The notes under the pieces: generated by a model | Database searches by the model: none | The model's input: the letters and a program-made list of their open reading frames with translations, nothing else | What the model was told of the DNA's origin: nothing | Position numbers and translations under genes: made by a program | Assembly (NCBI GenBank): GCA_903889565.1 | Contig: CAISYC010000073.1 | Coordinates: 62,001-126,000 of the forward strand | DNA from: an uncultured beta proteobacterium | GTDB lineage: Bacteria > Pseudomonadota > Gammaproteobacteria > Burkholderiales > SG8-41 | Reading direction: 5' to 3' | DNA length: 64,000 nucleotides | Shown: piece after piece, positions 53,820 through 62,749 of the stretch | Numbering within the stretch: the first letter of the stretch is position 1 | How the letters are laid out: each line of letters starts with the position of its first letter

Positions 53820-54305
53820 CGCCGGGAGGCCTTCAACAAGGCCACCGGCGTTTTCGAATATCGCTCCCATTTCTGATGGCGTCACAATCCGGCACGGCGC
53901 CGGCCGCGTCTTGCGCCGCGCCAGCACCAACAGCGCTTTGTCCTTGGTCACCAGATAATCGGCGCCGCAGTCGCGCGCGAGTTCGAGGAATTTCTGGTCG
54001 TCGCGGTCGCTGCAGCGCGGCAGTGGTGCGGTTGATGCTGTTGTATCATTGGCAGTAGTGCGTTTCGCGATGCGCGCATATTCAACGCGCGCCGCCTCGC
54101 GCTGTTCCGCAGTCGGCGTGCGCTTGCCGAGATCGTACTGCAGCACCGCCTCGAGTTCGCGCGCGCAGGCCTCGTCTATGCAGATGGCGATGCGTCCTGC
54201 GGACTGCGCCTGTTTCAGCGGCGTTACTGCGTCGTCGTCGAACAGCATCCAGTCCAGCCAGACGTTGGTGTCGAGCACCAGCCGCAGCGGCGCAGCAGTG
54301 CTCAC
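53811..54305 (-). CDS. PIN-domain protein (putative toxin component, COG1569-like)
   Basis: A 164-residue predicted ribonuclease. Acidic active-site residues are in LRLVLDTNVWLDWMLF, in the region of CIDEACARELEAVL, and in DRDDQKFLELARDCGADYLVTKDKALL. The GTG start at 54305 overlaps the TGA of the upstream hydrolase (GTGA), so translation is coupled. The longer frame to 54443 is antisense-like extension inside the hydrolase gene. No antitoxin lies next to it. It may be an orphan, or its partner may be elsewhere. Confidence 0.82.
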   Translation of the reverse strand: MSTAAPLRLVLDTNVWLDWMLFDDDAVTPLKQAQSAGRIAICIDEACARELEAVLQYDLGKRTPTAEQREAARVEYARIAKRTTANDTTASTAPLPRCSDRDDQKFLELARDCGADYLVTKDKALLVLARRKTRPAPCRIVTPSEMGAIFENAGGLVEGLPAVY

Positions 54306-55171
54306 CGTTTTAGCAGCACCGAACGCGGATCGCGCGGGCGCCAGCGACCCGCATCGACCTGCTGCAAAAATTCCGACAGCATCAGGTTGAACAGCGCCGG
54401 CTCTTCGGTGTTGACGGTATGGCCGGTGCCGGGGCAGATCCACAGCCGCGCGTTGGGGCAGGTCTGTTTGAGAAACACGCCGGGTTCGACGCAGTTGTCG
54501 TCCTCGTCGCCGGCGATGATGAAGAGCGGCAGTCTGGCTTTTTTCAGTTTGGGGCCGAGTTGGTAAATGGTTGGCCGCTTCGCCTGTACGCCGCGCTGGG
54601 TGTTGGCGAGGCCGGTGGCCGAATGTTCTTCGTTGTAGCGCTGGAACTCGGCATAGCCGCGTGGGTCTTTCAGCGATTGCGTGACGCGCCCCGCGGCAAT
54701 GCTGGCCGCGCGCGCCGCGCGCGGCATGCCGAGCGTTTCGAAACGCCGCGCATTGGCTTCGGCGCCGAGCAGGAAGGCTTTGCGTAACTGCGGGTGCGAA
54801 CCGGCGCCGGCGCCGACCGAGGTGATCGAGCGCGCGCGCGCCGTGTGGCGAACGCCGAAGTTCAGCGCCGACGCGGCGCCCATCGAGCAGCCGACGACAT
54901 GCGATTTGCCGAGCGTCAACTGCTTGATCAGATCGGCGATGTCGTCGACGACGATGTTCTGCGAATATTTCGCCGCCGCTTTCGGCACATCGGAGGGCGG
55001 ATAGCCGCGCGCATTGAAGGCCACGCAGCGGTAACGGCGGCTGAAATAGCGCAGCTGCGCCTCCCAGCTCCGGTAGTCGCCGGAAAACTCATGCACGAAC
55101 ACGAGCGGGGTGCCGCGGCCGGCGGCCTCGTAATACAGGCGGGTGCCGTCGCGTGTGGTGACGTAAGGCAT
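54302..55171 (-). CDS. alpha/beta hydrolase
   Basis: A 289-residue hydrolase from ATG 55171 (GGAGGAGAC upstream). The oxyanion region is PLVFVHEFSGDYRSWEAQLR. The nucleophile elbow is VVGCSMGAASALNFG (Ser in GCSMG), the acid is near IIAGDEDDNCVEPG and the histidine is in CPGTGHTVNTEEP. The residue following the oxyanion His is Glu rather than Gly (HEFSGD), a variant seen in a minority of the superfamily. The substrate is unknown. Its stop overlaps the PIN start and it diverges from the Bug receptor at 55.3 kb. Confidence 0.87.
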   Translation of the reverse strand: MPYVTTRDGTRLYYEAAGRGTPLVFVHEFSGDYRSWEAQLRYFSRRYRCVAFNARGYPPSDVPKAAAKYSQNIVVDDIADLIKQLTLGKSHVVGCSMGAASALNFGVRHTARARSITSVGAGAGSHPQLRKAFLLGAEANARRFETLGMPRAARAASIAAGRVTQSLKDPRGYAEFQRYNEEHSATGLANTQRGVQAKRPTIYQLGPKLKKARLPLFIIAGDEDDNCVEPGVFLKQTCPNARLWICPGTGHTVNTEEPALFNLMLSEFLQQVDAGRWRPRDPRSVLLKR

Positions 55172-55298
55172 GGCGTCTCCTCCTTGTTGAACCGGCAGTC
55201 TAGCGCGTCTCTGCCGCTGCGGCACGCCGCGGCGCCGGCGCGTTCTTTCCTGTTAGCATGCGGAAAACAGCTTGCACGCGCACACGGAGGAGGGCCGG

Positions 55299-56273
55299 AT
55301 GAAGATTGCAAAGTCGTTGCGTTTCGCAGTGTTGTTGATGGCGGCGCTGTTCCCGTGTGCCGCGTTCGCGCAGAAATACCCTGCGCGGCCGTTGCGCCTG
55401 ATTCTGCCGTTCGCCGCCGGTAGCGCGGTCGATCTGCTGGCGCGGCTCTACGCGCAGCGCATGGCCGAGAACTGGGGGCAGCAGGTGGTGGTAGACAACC
55501 GCACCGGTGCCAACGGCATTATCGGCATGGAAGCGATCGCGCGCGCGGCGCCTGACGGTTATACGATCGGCATGGCCAACATCGCCACGCTCACCATCAA
55601 CCCCGCGCTGTATCCGAAGTTGACTTACGATTCCCTGCGCGATTACGTGCCGGTGTCGCTGACTGCGACCATCGGCAATTGCCTGATCGTGCATCCCTCG
55701 CTGCCGGTGAAGAGCGTGCAGGATCTGGTCGCGCTGGCGAAAAAGCGGCCCGGCGAACTCAACTATGCGTCGGGCGGTGTCGGCAGCGCGCAGCACATTC
55801 CGATGGAACTGTTGCAGGCGATGAGCGGCATCAAGCTCACGCATCTCGCCTACAAGGGCATCACGCCGGCGTTCAACGACGTGCTGGCCGGCCAGGTGCC
55901 GATGGCCTTTACCGGGCTTGCGCAGTCGCTGCCCTATCACCGCAACGGCCGCCTGCGCATCCTCGGCACCACCGGCGTCAAGCGCACCGCGGCAACCATG
56001 GATATCCCCACCATCGCCGAGCAGGGCCTGCCCGGTTATGAGGCCGATTCGTGGACCGGTGTGCTGCTGCCGCGCGGCACGCCGCCGGAAATCGTCGCTG
56101 CGGTGCAGGCCGAAGTGCTGCGCATCACCAATCTGCCCGATACGCGCGAGCGCCTCACCGCCGCCGGTTTCGAGCCGGTCGGCAGCAGTTCGGAGGTTTT
56201 TGCCGCGCTGATCAAGAACGATCTCGCGCGACTGGGCAAGGTGATTCGCGACGCCAACATTCGCGCCGAGTAG
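55299..56273 (+). CDS. Bug/TctC-family periplasmic binding protein
   Basis: A 324-residue receptor from ATG 55299, preceded by a strong GGAGGAGGG. The signal peptide ends near CAAFA-QKYP. The Bug core is RPLRLILPFAAGSAVDLLAR, VVDNRTGANGIIGMEAIARA and LNYASGGVGSAQHIPMELL. It stands alone between the divergent hydrolase and its own terminator, so it is a single-gene unit. The ligand is unknown; the aspartate pattern usual for carboxylate ligands is retained. Confidence 0.9.
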   Translation: MKIAKSLRFAVLLMAALFPCAAFAQKYPARPLRLILPFAAGSAVDLLARLYAQRMAENWGQQVVVDNRTGANGIIGMEAIARAAPDGYTIGMANIATLTINPALYPKLTYDSLRDYVPVSLTATIGNCLIVHPSLPVKSVQDLVALAKKRPGELNYASGGVGSAQHIPMELLQAMSGIKLTHLAYKGITPAFNDVLAGQVPMAFTGLAQSLPYHRNGRLRILGTTGVKRTAATMDIPTIAEQGLPGYEADSWTGVLLPRGTPPEIVAAVQAEVLRITNLPDTRERLTAAGFEPVGSSSEVFAALIKNDLARLGKVIRDANIRAE

Positions 56274-56291
56274 TTGCGCGAACACAGTACG

Positions 56292-56322
56292 AAAAAAAGC
56301 CGGCTTGATGAGCCGGCTTTTT
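56292..56322 (+). terminator. intrinsic terminator after Bug receptor gene (possibly bidirectional)
   Basis: AAAAAAAGCCGGC-TTGATGA-GCCGGCTTTTT: a perfect 6-bp GC stem with A and T flanks on both sides. It sits between the receptor gene and the convergent CHRD gene, and could serve both. Confidence 0.9.
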
Positions 56323-56339
56323 AGTCTGCCGCCTTCCGA

Positions 56340-56795
56340 TCAGTAACTGCTATTGCTGCTGCCTGACGGACGCAACTGGTCGCGGATTTCGCCGCCCTTG
56401 TTGGCGGCGCTATGCACGTTCACATAGAGACCGCCGGCCTTGAACGCCTGATACTGGTCGTCCTTGAGCTTCGCATCCGGCGGCACCACCCATGTGTTGT
56501 CGCCGCTTTTGGTCAGCGGCACGATCACCGGGCCATTCGCGCCGGCGGCACCCATGTGGATGTGCGCGACGGTACCGACGATACCGGTGGTGGTGATGCT
56601 GCCGCTCACCGACATGTCGCTGTTGACGGTGATGCTGCCGGTGCCGGTTGCCGCGGTGGCCACCGGTGGCACTTCGTTCTTGCCGTTCAGGTACAGGTTG
56701 ACGCTGTTGCCCGACATGCCGGCACAGCCGGACAGCGCGAGCAGGGCAAATGCCGACCACACCGACATGCGATTGAAATGCCGCAAAATATTCAT
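56340..56795 (-). CDS. CHRD-domain lipoprotein
   Basis: A 151-residue protein. The lipoprotein signal ends in LLALSGC (lipidated Cys near residue 25). A CHRD domain follows: LNGKNEVPPVATAATGTGSI, VAHIHMGAAGANGPVIVPL and LYVNVHSAANKGGEIRDQL. CHRD domains are found in extracellular proteins across bacteria and in chordin; the two histidine-rich strands suggest metal binding, but no activity is established. The start ATG 56795 is the first before the signal sequence. Confidence 0.87.
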   Translation of the reverse strand: MNILRHFNRMSVWSAFALLALSGCAGMSGNSVNLYLNGKNEVPPVATAATGTGSITVNSDMSVSGSITTTGIVGTVAHIHMGAAGANGPVIVPLTKSGDNTWVVPPDAKLKDDQYQAFKAGGLYVNVHSAANKGGEIRDQLRPSGSSNSSY

Positions 56796-57007
56796 GCCAT
56801 GATCTCCAGAAAGGTTGGTCAGGAGCGTCCGCAGGCGCCCGCTTGAAACTGCGCTGCCATCATAGTCCTTTTGTGCGTTTTGGTACCGAATGCCCATGGC
56901 CGCAGTACTGGCATTGCCTGCCCTGTGAAAGCGCCGCCGCGCGTTGCGCGCGCAGGGGGGCGCGTGTAGCATCGACCACCCTTGAAACCGACGCGCGGAG
57001 AACCGAC

Positions 57008-57481
57008 ATGGCCGGCACTGCAATCAACGCACTTTTTCATTTTTCGTTCGCTGTCGATAACCTCGAGCAGGCGCGCAAATTTTATGGCGGAATTCTCGGT
57101 TGTCCTGAGGGGCGCGAGATGCCGGGACGCGCCGATTTCAACTTCTTCGGCCATCATATCGTCGCCCATTTGTCGCCGGCGGCGGTGATCGGCGAAGACA
57201 GCGCCAAGGTCGCGCGCGGCGTCACGCCGATCCATCATTTCGGCGCGATCGTGCCGCTCGACGCATTTCAAAAGATCGAGCAGCGCCTGGTTGATGCCGG
57301 TGCGGATTTTCTCGAGAAACCGGAAATCCGGCAGCAGGGCACGGCGCGCGAGCAGATGCTGATGCTGTGCCGCGACGGTTGCGGCAACATCGTCGAGTTC
57401 AAGGGCCTGCGTCAGGTTACCGACGTTTATGCCGTGCCCGAGCGTCAGTCCAGGGAACCCGCGCAGCCGATTCTCGGTTGA
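57008..57481 (+). CDS. VOC-family (glyoxalase/dioxygenase fold) protein
   Basis: A 157-residue protein with two beta-alpha-beta-beta-beta repeats: LFHFSFAVDNLEQARKFYGG in the first and HHFGAIVPLDAFQKIEQRLV in the second. The final RDGCGNIVEFKGLRQ carries the usual Glu metal ligand. ATG 57008 follows GGAGAA. It begins a likely transcript with two Bug receptor genes (25 and 50 bp gaps), so a role in handling the imported compound is plausible but unproven. Confidence 0.85.
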   Translation: MAGTAINALFHFSFAVDNLEQARKFYGGILGCPEGREMPGRADFNFFGHHIVAHLSPAAVIGEDSAKVARGVTPIHHFGAIVPLDAFQKIEQRLVDAGADFLEKPEIRQQGTAREQMLMLCRDGCGNIVEFKGLRQVTDVYAVPERQSREPAQPILG

Positions 57482-57506
57482 GCTTATTCACATTGCAGGA
57501 GTTTGC

Positions 57507-58508
57507 ATGAGGTATTTTCCTTCGGCGGCCGCGCGGCGCGCCGCAGCCGGCTGTTTATGTGCCGGCGCGCTGCTGGCGTCCGCGGCGCAGGCGGCGCGGA
57601 CTGAAGCCGTCGCCGGTTATCCATCGAAGCCGGTGCGCTTTATCGTGCCCTTTGTGGCCGGCGCCGGCACCGATACCACCGGGCGCGTGGTCGCCGCCAA
57701 ATTGTCCGAACTGTGGGGCCAGCAGGTGGTGGTCGATAACCGCGCCGGCGCCACCGGCGTGATCGGTGTCGATCTGACCGCGAAGGCGCCGCCCGACGGC
57801 TACACCATCTGCCTGATTTCCGGCTCGCAGACGGTATATTCCGCGGTCAACAGCAAGCTGCCGTACGATCTGGCGAAAGATCTCAAAGGCATCACGCAGA
57901 TGACGACGCTGCCGTACGCGGTCTACGTCAACAACGCGGTGCCGGCGACCAGCATCAGGGAAATGATCGCCTACGCGAAGACCAATCCGGGCAAGCTCAA
58001 CTTTTCGTCGTCGGGCACCGGCGGGCTGCAGCATCTTGCCGGCGAATTGTTCGCGCACATGGCCAATGTAAAAATGACGCACGTGCCGTTCAAGGGCGCC
58101 GGCGCCGGCATCCTCGCCATCCTGAGCGGTGAGGTGCAGGTTGGTTTCTCGACGCTGCTCGGCGTCAAGCCGCATGTGGCGTCGGGCCGTCTGCGCGTGC
58201 TCGCCATCACCGCCGGCAAGCGCACGCCGACCGCGCCTGAATATCCGACCGTCGCCGAGACGGTGCCCGGTTATGAAGTCGATCAGTGGTACGGGCTCGT
58301 CATCACCGCAGAGGCGCCGCCGGCGCTGGTCAACAAGATCAATGCGTCGGTGGTGGCCGCGCTGAAATCGCCCGACGTCATCGCGCGTCTCGGTGCCGAC
58401 GGTTCGACTCCGGTCGGCAGCAGCGCTGAGGCGTTCAGCAATCACATCAAAAGCGAAATCCTGAAGTGGCGCAAACTCGCGAAAGAAGCCAACCTCGCGT
58501 TGCAGTGA
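57507..58508 (+). CDS. Bug/TctC-family periplasmic binding protein
   Basis: A 333-residue receptor from ATG 57507 (GCAGGAG upstream). The signal peptide ends near SAAQAARTEA. The Bug core is SKPVRFIVPFVAGAGTDTTG, VVDNRAGATGVIGVDLTAKA and LNFSSSGTGGLQHLAGELF. It follows the VOC gene by 25 bp and is followed by another receptor of the same family, suggesting local duplication, although the two have diverged widely in sequence. Confidence 0.9.
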   Translation: MRYFPSAAARRAAAGCLCAGALLASAAQAARTEAVAGYPSKPVRFIVPFVAGAGTDTTGRVVAAKLSELWGQQVVVDNRAGATGVIGVDLTAKAPPDGYTICLISGSQTVYSAVNSKLPYDLAKDLKGITQMTTLPYAVYVNNAVPATSIREMIAYAKTNPGKLNFSSSGTGGLQHLAGELFAHMANVKMTHVPFKGAGAGILAILSGEVQVGFSTLLGVKPHVASGRLRVLAITAGKRTPTAPEYPTVAETVPGYEVDQWYGLVITAEAPPALVNKINASVVAALKSPDVIARLGADGSTPVGSSAEAFSNHIKSEILKWRKLAKEANLALQ

Positions 58509-58520
58509 AAACCAAGCACC

Positions 58521-58558
58521 GCCTCGCCCCGCGTGCGCGGCGAGGGCAGGGGTGAGGG
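58521..58558. repeat. REP-like palindromic element
   Basis: CCTCGCC (58522..58528) pairs with GGCGAGG (58539..58545), with inner GCG/CGC pairing, followed by GCAGGGGTGAGGG. This matches the style of the common GC-rich intergenic repeats whose antisense reads SPLPSPRTRGE. Its last bases (GTGAGGG) directly precede the next start codon. Confidence 0.6.
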
Positions 58559-59551
58559 ATGGCGATGCGTAACACTATGATCTCGACTTTCTGCCGCATG
58601 TTGCTTATTGCTGTGGCGCTGTTGCTGGCCGGCGCGGTGAACGCGCAAGGCAACGCACAGAATTATCCGCAGCGCCCGGTGCGTATCATCGTCAACGTCA
58701 GCGCCGGCGGCGGCGTCGATGCGCTGGCGCGCATCGTCGCGCAGCATTACAGCCAGTTGTGGGGCCAGCCCTTTGTCGTCGATAACCGCACCGGCGCCGG
58801 CGGCAGCATCGGCAATGAACTGGTGGCGAAAGCGGCCCCCGATGGTTACACGCTGCTGGTGTCGAGCAGCACCGTCATCACCACCGCAGCGCTGAAACCG
58901 CAGAACTACGATCCGGTGCGCGACTTCACGGCGGTGACCAAGCTCACGGCGAATCCGTACATCGTCTGCGTCGCGCCGGCCCTGCCGGTGACCAACATCC
59001 GCGAACTCATTGCGCTGGCCAGAACCAAACCCGGCGGCATGAGCTTCGCCTCCGCCGGCATCGGCAGCATCGTGCACATGGGCGCCGAATTGCTGACCGT
59101 GATGGCGGCGACACCGATGACGCATGTGCCGTACAAGGGTGTGTCGGACGCCTATCCGTCGGTCGCCGCCGGCCAGGTCGACTGGATGATCGGCAGCCCG
59201 ATTTCGGCGCTGCCGTTCATCAAATCGAACCGCATGCGCGGCATTGCGGTGACCAGCGCGGTGCGCAGCAAGGCGCTGCCCGATTTGCCGACCGTCGCCG
59301 AATCGGGACTGCCCGGCTACGACGTGGTGGCGTGGTTCGGCATGCTGGCACCCGCCGGCACGCCGCCGGCGATCATCAACAGATTGCAGAGCGAAGCGAA
59401 ACGCGCGCTCAACACGCTCGAAGTGCTGCGCCGCATGGACATCGAAGGCACCGACGTCGTCGGTAATCCGCCGGCGGAATTCGGGCGCGAAGTCAAAGCC
59501 GAATACGACAAATGGCGCGAGCTGGTCAGGAAGACCGGCATGAAGTCCTGA
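58559..59551 (+). CDS. Bug/TctC-family periplasmic binding protein
   Basis: A 330-residue receptor starting at ATG 58559 (a second ATG at 58565). The signal peptide ends near AGAVNAQGN. The Bug core is QRPVRIIVNVSAGGGVDALA, where the usual PF after the first strand is replaced by NV. It continues VVDNRTGAGGSIGNELVAKA and MSFASAGIGSIVHMGAELL. Its ribosome-binding site appears to come from the end of the REP-like element. Third gene of the VOC-Bug-Bug series. Confidence 0.9.
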   Translation: MAMRNTMISTFCRMLLIAVALLLAGAVNAQGNAQNYPQRPVRIIVNVSAGGGVDALARIVAQHYSQLWGQPFVVDNRTGAGGSIGNELVAKAAPDGYTLLVSSSTVITTAALKPQNYDPVRDFTAVTKLTANPYIVCVAPALPVTNIRELIALARTKPGGMSFASAGIGSIVHMGAELLTVMAATPMTHVPYKGVSDAYPSVAAGQVDWMIGSPISALPFIKSNRMRGIAVTSAVRSKALPDLPTVAESGLPGYDVVAWFGMLAPAGTPPAIINRLQSEAKRALNTLEVLRRMDIEGTDVVGNPPAEFGREVKAEYDKWRELVRKTGMKS

Positions 59552-59558
59552 TCCCCAG

Positions 59559-59984
59559 TTAGCGCTCCGCGTCGGCGTCGTCCCACTGCAACCCGGCGCG
59601 ATCCGTCTCGCGGCCGTTCGCGGCGTGACGCGACAGCATGGACGGCTCGTTGTTGAACCAGTCGTCGCCGGCCGCCGCCAGCGTCACCCGCGCATTCAAG
59701 GCGTTCTGCGTCGCGCTGTTTTGCGGCTTGCAGACCGGATCGGGCGTGACCACGTTCAACAGCCGGCAGTCGGCGCCGGCGATTTTCGACACTGCGTGAT
59801 CGGTGATGGTCTTGCCCGATTCGAAATAGCTGACGCCGTCGCCGACGAGCTTGATGCGGTCGAGCTGGACGGCAATCTGCATCGCCGGACCGCCGTAACC
59901 GATCACCGCCACGATCGGCGCGCAGGCGGTCAGATACGCGAACGCGCAGGGTACGCACAGCAGACGATAAACAGCCGGGGTCAT
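59559..59984 (-). CDS. hypothetical lipoprotein
   Basis: A 141-residue protein from ATG 59984 (59996 is an alternative). A signal with lipobox-like LTAC suggests a lipoprotein (Cys near residue 19). It has QIAVQLDRIKLVGDGVSYFE and a pair of cysteines (GADCRLLNVVTPDPVC) that could form a disulfide. I do not recognise a characterised family. Convergent with the Bug gene and divergent from the symporter gene. Confidence 0.55.
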   Translation of the reverse strand: MTPAVYRLLCVPCAFAYLTACAPIVAVIGYGGPAMQIAVQLDRIKLVGDGVSYFESGKTITDHAVSKIAGADCRLLNVVTPDPVCKPQNSATQNALNARVTLAAAGDDWFNNEPSMLSRHAANGRETDRAGLQWDDADAER

Positions 59985-60156
59985 TGTGATAAACATCACA
60001 GCAAGCGCTGTGCCAGTGGCCGGCACTGGGGTGCCGACCAGGTACCACAGGCGAGCGCGAAGGCCGCTACGCCAAATATCTCCGTCGCTTGCTCCGCCAC
60101 GGTGCACCGCCGGTTTGCGATGGTGCGGCAGGGCGGCCTGTTAATATAGGCGCACG

Positions 60157-61398
60157 ATGAAACTGCCCTCGCTCAATACCCAAATCCTGATCGGCGTCGT
60201 GCTCGGCTTCTCGCTTGGCGGCGTGCTCGCTTCAATCGGCAAACAGTCGCCGGTGACGCAAAACAGTCTTTACGTGGCCGGCCTCGTCGGCACGCTGTTC
60301 GTCGATCTATTGAAGATGGTGCTGATCCCGCTGGTGTTCGCCTCGATCGCGGTCGGCGTGGCCAATCTGCGCGCGCATCAGCAGATCCACCGCGTGTGGG
60401 TGCTGACGCTGGGCTTTTTCGTGCTGTCGATGGGAGTCGCGATCGTGCTCGGCCTGTCGGCGTCGAATTTTTTCAAACCCGGCGCCGGCATGCACCTGTC
60501 GATGTTCGCTGACGCGACCGCCAACTTTCAGGCCAAGCAGATGCCGCTCGGCGATTTTTTCGCGCAGATGCTGCACGGCATTTTCCGTAATCCGCTGTCA
60601 GCGCTGGCGCAGGGCGACGTGCTGGCGGTGGTGGTCTGCGCGCTGGTGCTCGGCATTGCATTGGTGATCGGCGGCGACCGCTACAAGAACATGCTGTTCC
60701 TGCTGCGCGAGCTGCTGGAAATCACGCTGATGATCGTCGGCTGGATCATGCGGCTGGCGCCGCTGGGGATCATGGCGCTGCTGGTCAATCTCACCGCCAC
60801 GCAGGATGCGGCGCTGATTTCGACGCTGGCGTATTTTGTCGCTGTCGTCATTGGCACCACGCTCGTCCACGGCGTTATCGCGCTGCCGCTGATTCTGTTC
60901 GTGGTGACCGGTGTGACGCCGTGGCACTTCTGGCGCGGCGCGCGCGAGGCGCTGATCACGGCGTTCGCCACCAGTTCGAGTTCGGCCACGCTGCCCGTAA
61001 CGCTGCGCTGCGTCGAGCAGCATCTGCATGTGCGGCGCGACATCGCCGGCTTCGTCGTGCCGCTGGGCGCAACCTGCAACATGGACGGCACTGCGCTCTA
61101 TGAGGCCTCGGCCGCGCTGTTCGTCGCCAACCTCGCCGGCATCGATCTGAGCTTCGGCCACCAGCTGATCGTTTTTTTCACCGCCATGCTGGGCGCGATC
61201 GGCGCGCCCGGCATTCCCTCCGCCGGCATGGTGACCATGATCGTGGTGCTGCAATCGGTCGGCCTGCCGGTCGAGGCAATCGCGATCCTGCTGCCGATCG
61301 ACCGCCTGCTCGACACCGTGCGCACCGCGGTGAACGTCGAGGACGACATGATCGCCAGCATGGTGGTGCAGAAGCTGGCGATGCGCGAATCCGCCTAG
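60157..61398 (+). CDS. dicarboxylate/amino acid:cation symporter (DAACS family)
   Basis: A 413-residue membrane carrier of the GltP/DctA fold. Helical-hairpin signatures are the serine-rich AFATSSSSATLPVTLRCVEQ and VPLGATCNMDGTALYEASAA, and the final hairpin is GAPGIPSAGMVTMIVVLQSV with PIDRLLDTVRTAVNVEDDM. It is expected to import dicarboxylates or acidic amino acids with Na+ or H+. Located in the Bug-rich segment, it fits a carboxylic-acid-scavenging lifestyle. Confidence 0.93.
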   Translation: MKLPSLNTQILIGVVLGFSLGGVLASIGKQSPVTQNSLYVAGLVGTLFVDLLKMVLIPLVFASIAVGVANLRAHQQIHRVWVLTLGFFVLSMGVAIVLGLSASNFFKPGAGMHLSMFADATANFQAKQMPLGDFFAQMLHGIFRNPLSALAQGDVLAVVVCALVLGIALVIGGDRYKNMLFLLRELLEITLMIVGWIMRLAPLGIMALLVNLTATQDAALISTLAYFVAVVIGTTLVHGVIALPLILFVVTGVTPWHFWRGAREALITAFATSSSSATLPVTLRCVEQHLHVRRDIAGFVVPLGATCNMDGTALYEASAALFVANLAGIDLSFGHQLIVFFTAMLGAIGAPGIPSAGMVTMIVVLQSVGLPVEAIAILLPIDRLLDTVRTAVNVEDDMIASMVVQKLAMRESA

Positions 61399-61446
61399 CG
61401 CGGGGATTGCGCGGCGGCGCCGGCGCCGATTCGTTATCATCGGCCT

Positions 61447-62691
61447 GTGACCCATAAAGAAAACAACGTCACGGATCACGACGCAGCAGAGGAGTCGCGA
61501 AAATATCCGTACTGGCAGCGCAATCTGCGCGTGCTGCCGTTCGCCAATCTCCTGTGCGCCATCGGCTTCACGATCTCTTTTCCGTTTCTGCCGCTGATGG
61601 TGCGCTCGCTCGGCGTGACCGACAATCTCGAAACATGGATCGGCACCATGATGCTGGCGTTCTACGTGGTCAGCTTCGCCGCCAATCCGGTGTGGGGCGG
61701 CATTGCCGATCACTACGGCCGCAAGATCATGGTGCTGCGCGCGATGCTCGGCATGGGCTGCGCGATGTCGCTGGTGCCCTTCGCGCCGTCGCCGCTGTGG
61801 TTCGCCGGCCTGTTCTGCCTGGTCGGACTGTGCAACGGGTTCACGCCCGCCGGTATGGCGCTGCTGGTGGCGAACACGCCGCCGCGCAAGATCGGCACCG
61901 CGCTGTCGTATGCGCAGACCGGCGGCCTCGTCGGCCAGACGGCGGGGCCGGCGCTCGGCACGCTGCTCGCCACGTTCGTGTCGCACCAGCACACGCTGTT
62001 CTGGTTCAGCGGCGGGCTGATGTTTTGCGGCGGCACGCTGGTGCTGCTGTTCGTCCACGAGATCAAGCAGCTGGCCCCCGGCAAATGGAAGCTCGAGTGG
62101 ATCGGCAGCCTGCGCGAACTGCTCGCGGTGCCGCGCCTGGGGCCGCTCTACCTCCTGAGTTTTCTGTTCACGGTGATGTGGAGCGGCAACGTCACCATCG
62201 TCAGCCTCTACGTCATCAAACTGCGCGCGGCGATGCCCGGCGGCGGCGGTGACGATGCGTTCTGGATCGGCGCGGCGGCGATGGCGCTGGCGTTTTCGAG
62301 CGTGATCGTGCTGCCGTTCTGGGGCCGCGTGATTGATCGCTACGGCCCGGCGCGCGTGATGGCCTTCGCCGGCGGCGCGGCGGTGGTCACGCATCTGCCG
62401 CTGCTGGTGCTCGACACACCGCTGGAACTGGTGATCTCGCGTTTCGTGTTCGGCCTGACCGCCGCGGCGATGAATCCGGCGGTGGTGCAGTTGCTGCGCA
62501 TGAATGCACCCAAAGGCATGGACGCGCGCGCGATTTCTTACGCCACCTCGTTCCAGTTTTTTGCGATGGGCCTCGCGCCGTTCATCGCCGGCATCATCGG
62601 CCCGCTGTTCGGCCTGCGCGTCTACTTCGCGCTGACCATGATCGCGTTGTCCTGCGGGCTGGTGTTTTGGCTGCGTACGGCGCGGCAATGA
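61447..62691 (+). CDS. major facilitator superfamily transporter
   Basis: A 414-residue protein with about 12 helices from a GTG start at 61447. MFS signatures are GGIADHYGRKIMVLRAMLG in loop 2-3 and GRVIDRYGPARVMAFAGG in loop 8-9. It is close in layout to multidrug or tetracycline-type efflux carriers; the substrate is unknown. It follows the symporter by 48 bp. Confidence 0.87.
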   Translation: MTHKENNVTDHDAAEESRKYPYWQRNLRVLPFANLLCAIGFTISFPFLPLMVRSLGVTDNLETWIGTMMLAFYVVSFAANPVWGGIADHYGRKIMVLRAMLGMGCAMSLVPFAPSPLWFAGLFCLVGLCNGFTPAGMALLVANTPPRKIGTALSYAQTGGLVGQTAGPALGTLLATFVSHQHTLFWFSGGLMFCGGTLVLLFVHEIKQLAPGKWKLEWIGSLRELLAVPRLGPLYLLSFLFTVMWSGNVTIVSLYVIKLRAAMPGGGGDDAFWIGAAAMALAFSSVIVLPFWGRVIDRYGPARVMAFAGGAAVVTHLPLLVLDTPLELVISRFVFGLTAAAMNPAVVQLLRMNAPKGMDARAISYATSFQFFAMGLAPFIAGIIGPLFGLRVYFALTMIALSCGLVFWLRTARQ

Positions 62692-62749
62692 ATCGGTCGT
62701 GGTTCAACGTCAAGTTGCAACTGACGCCATGCCGTTTGAGCACCCACGT

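Noticed and set aside
60598-62688. 696-codon minus-strand frame
   Set aside because: Arg/His/Gln-rich composition and full overlap with the clear symporter and MFS genes mark it as a high-GC shadow.
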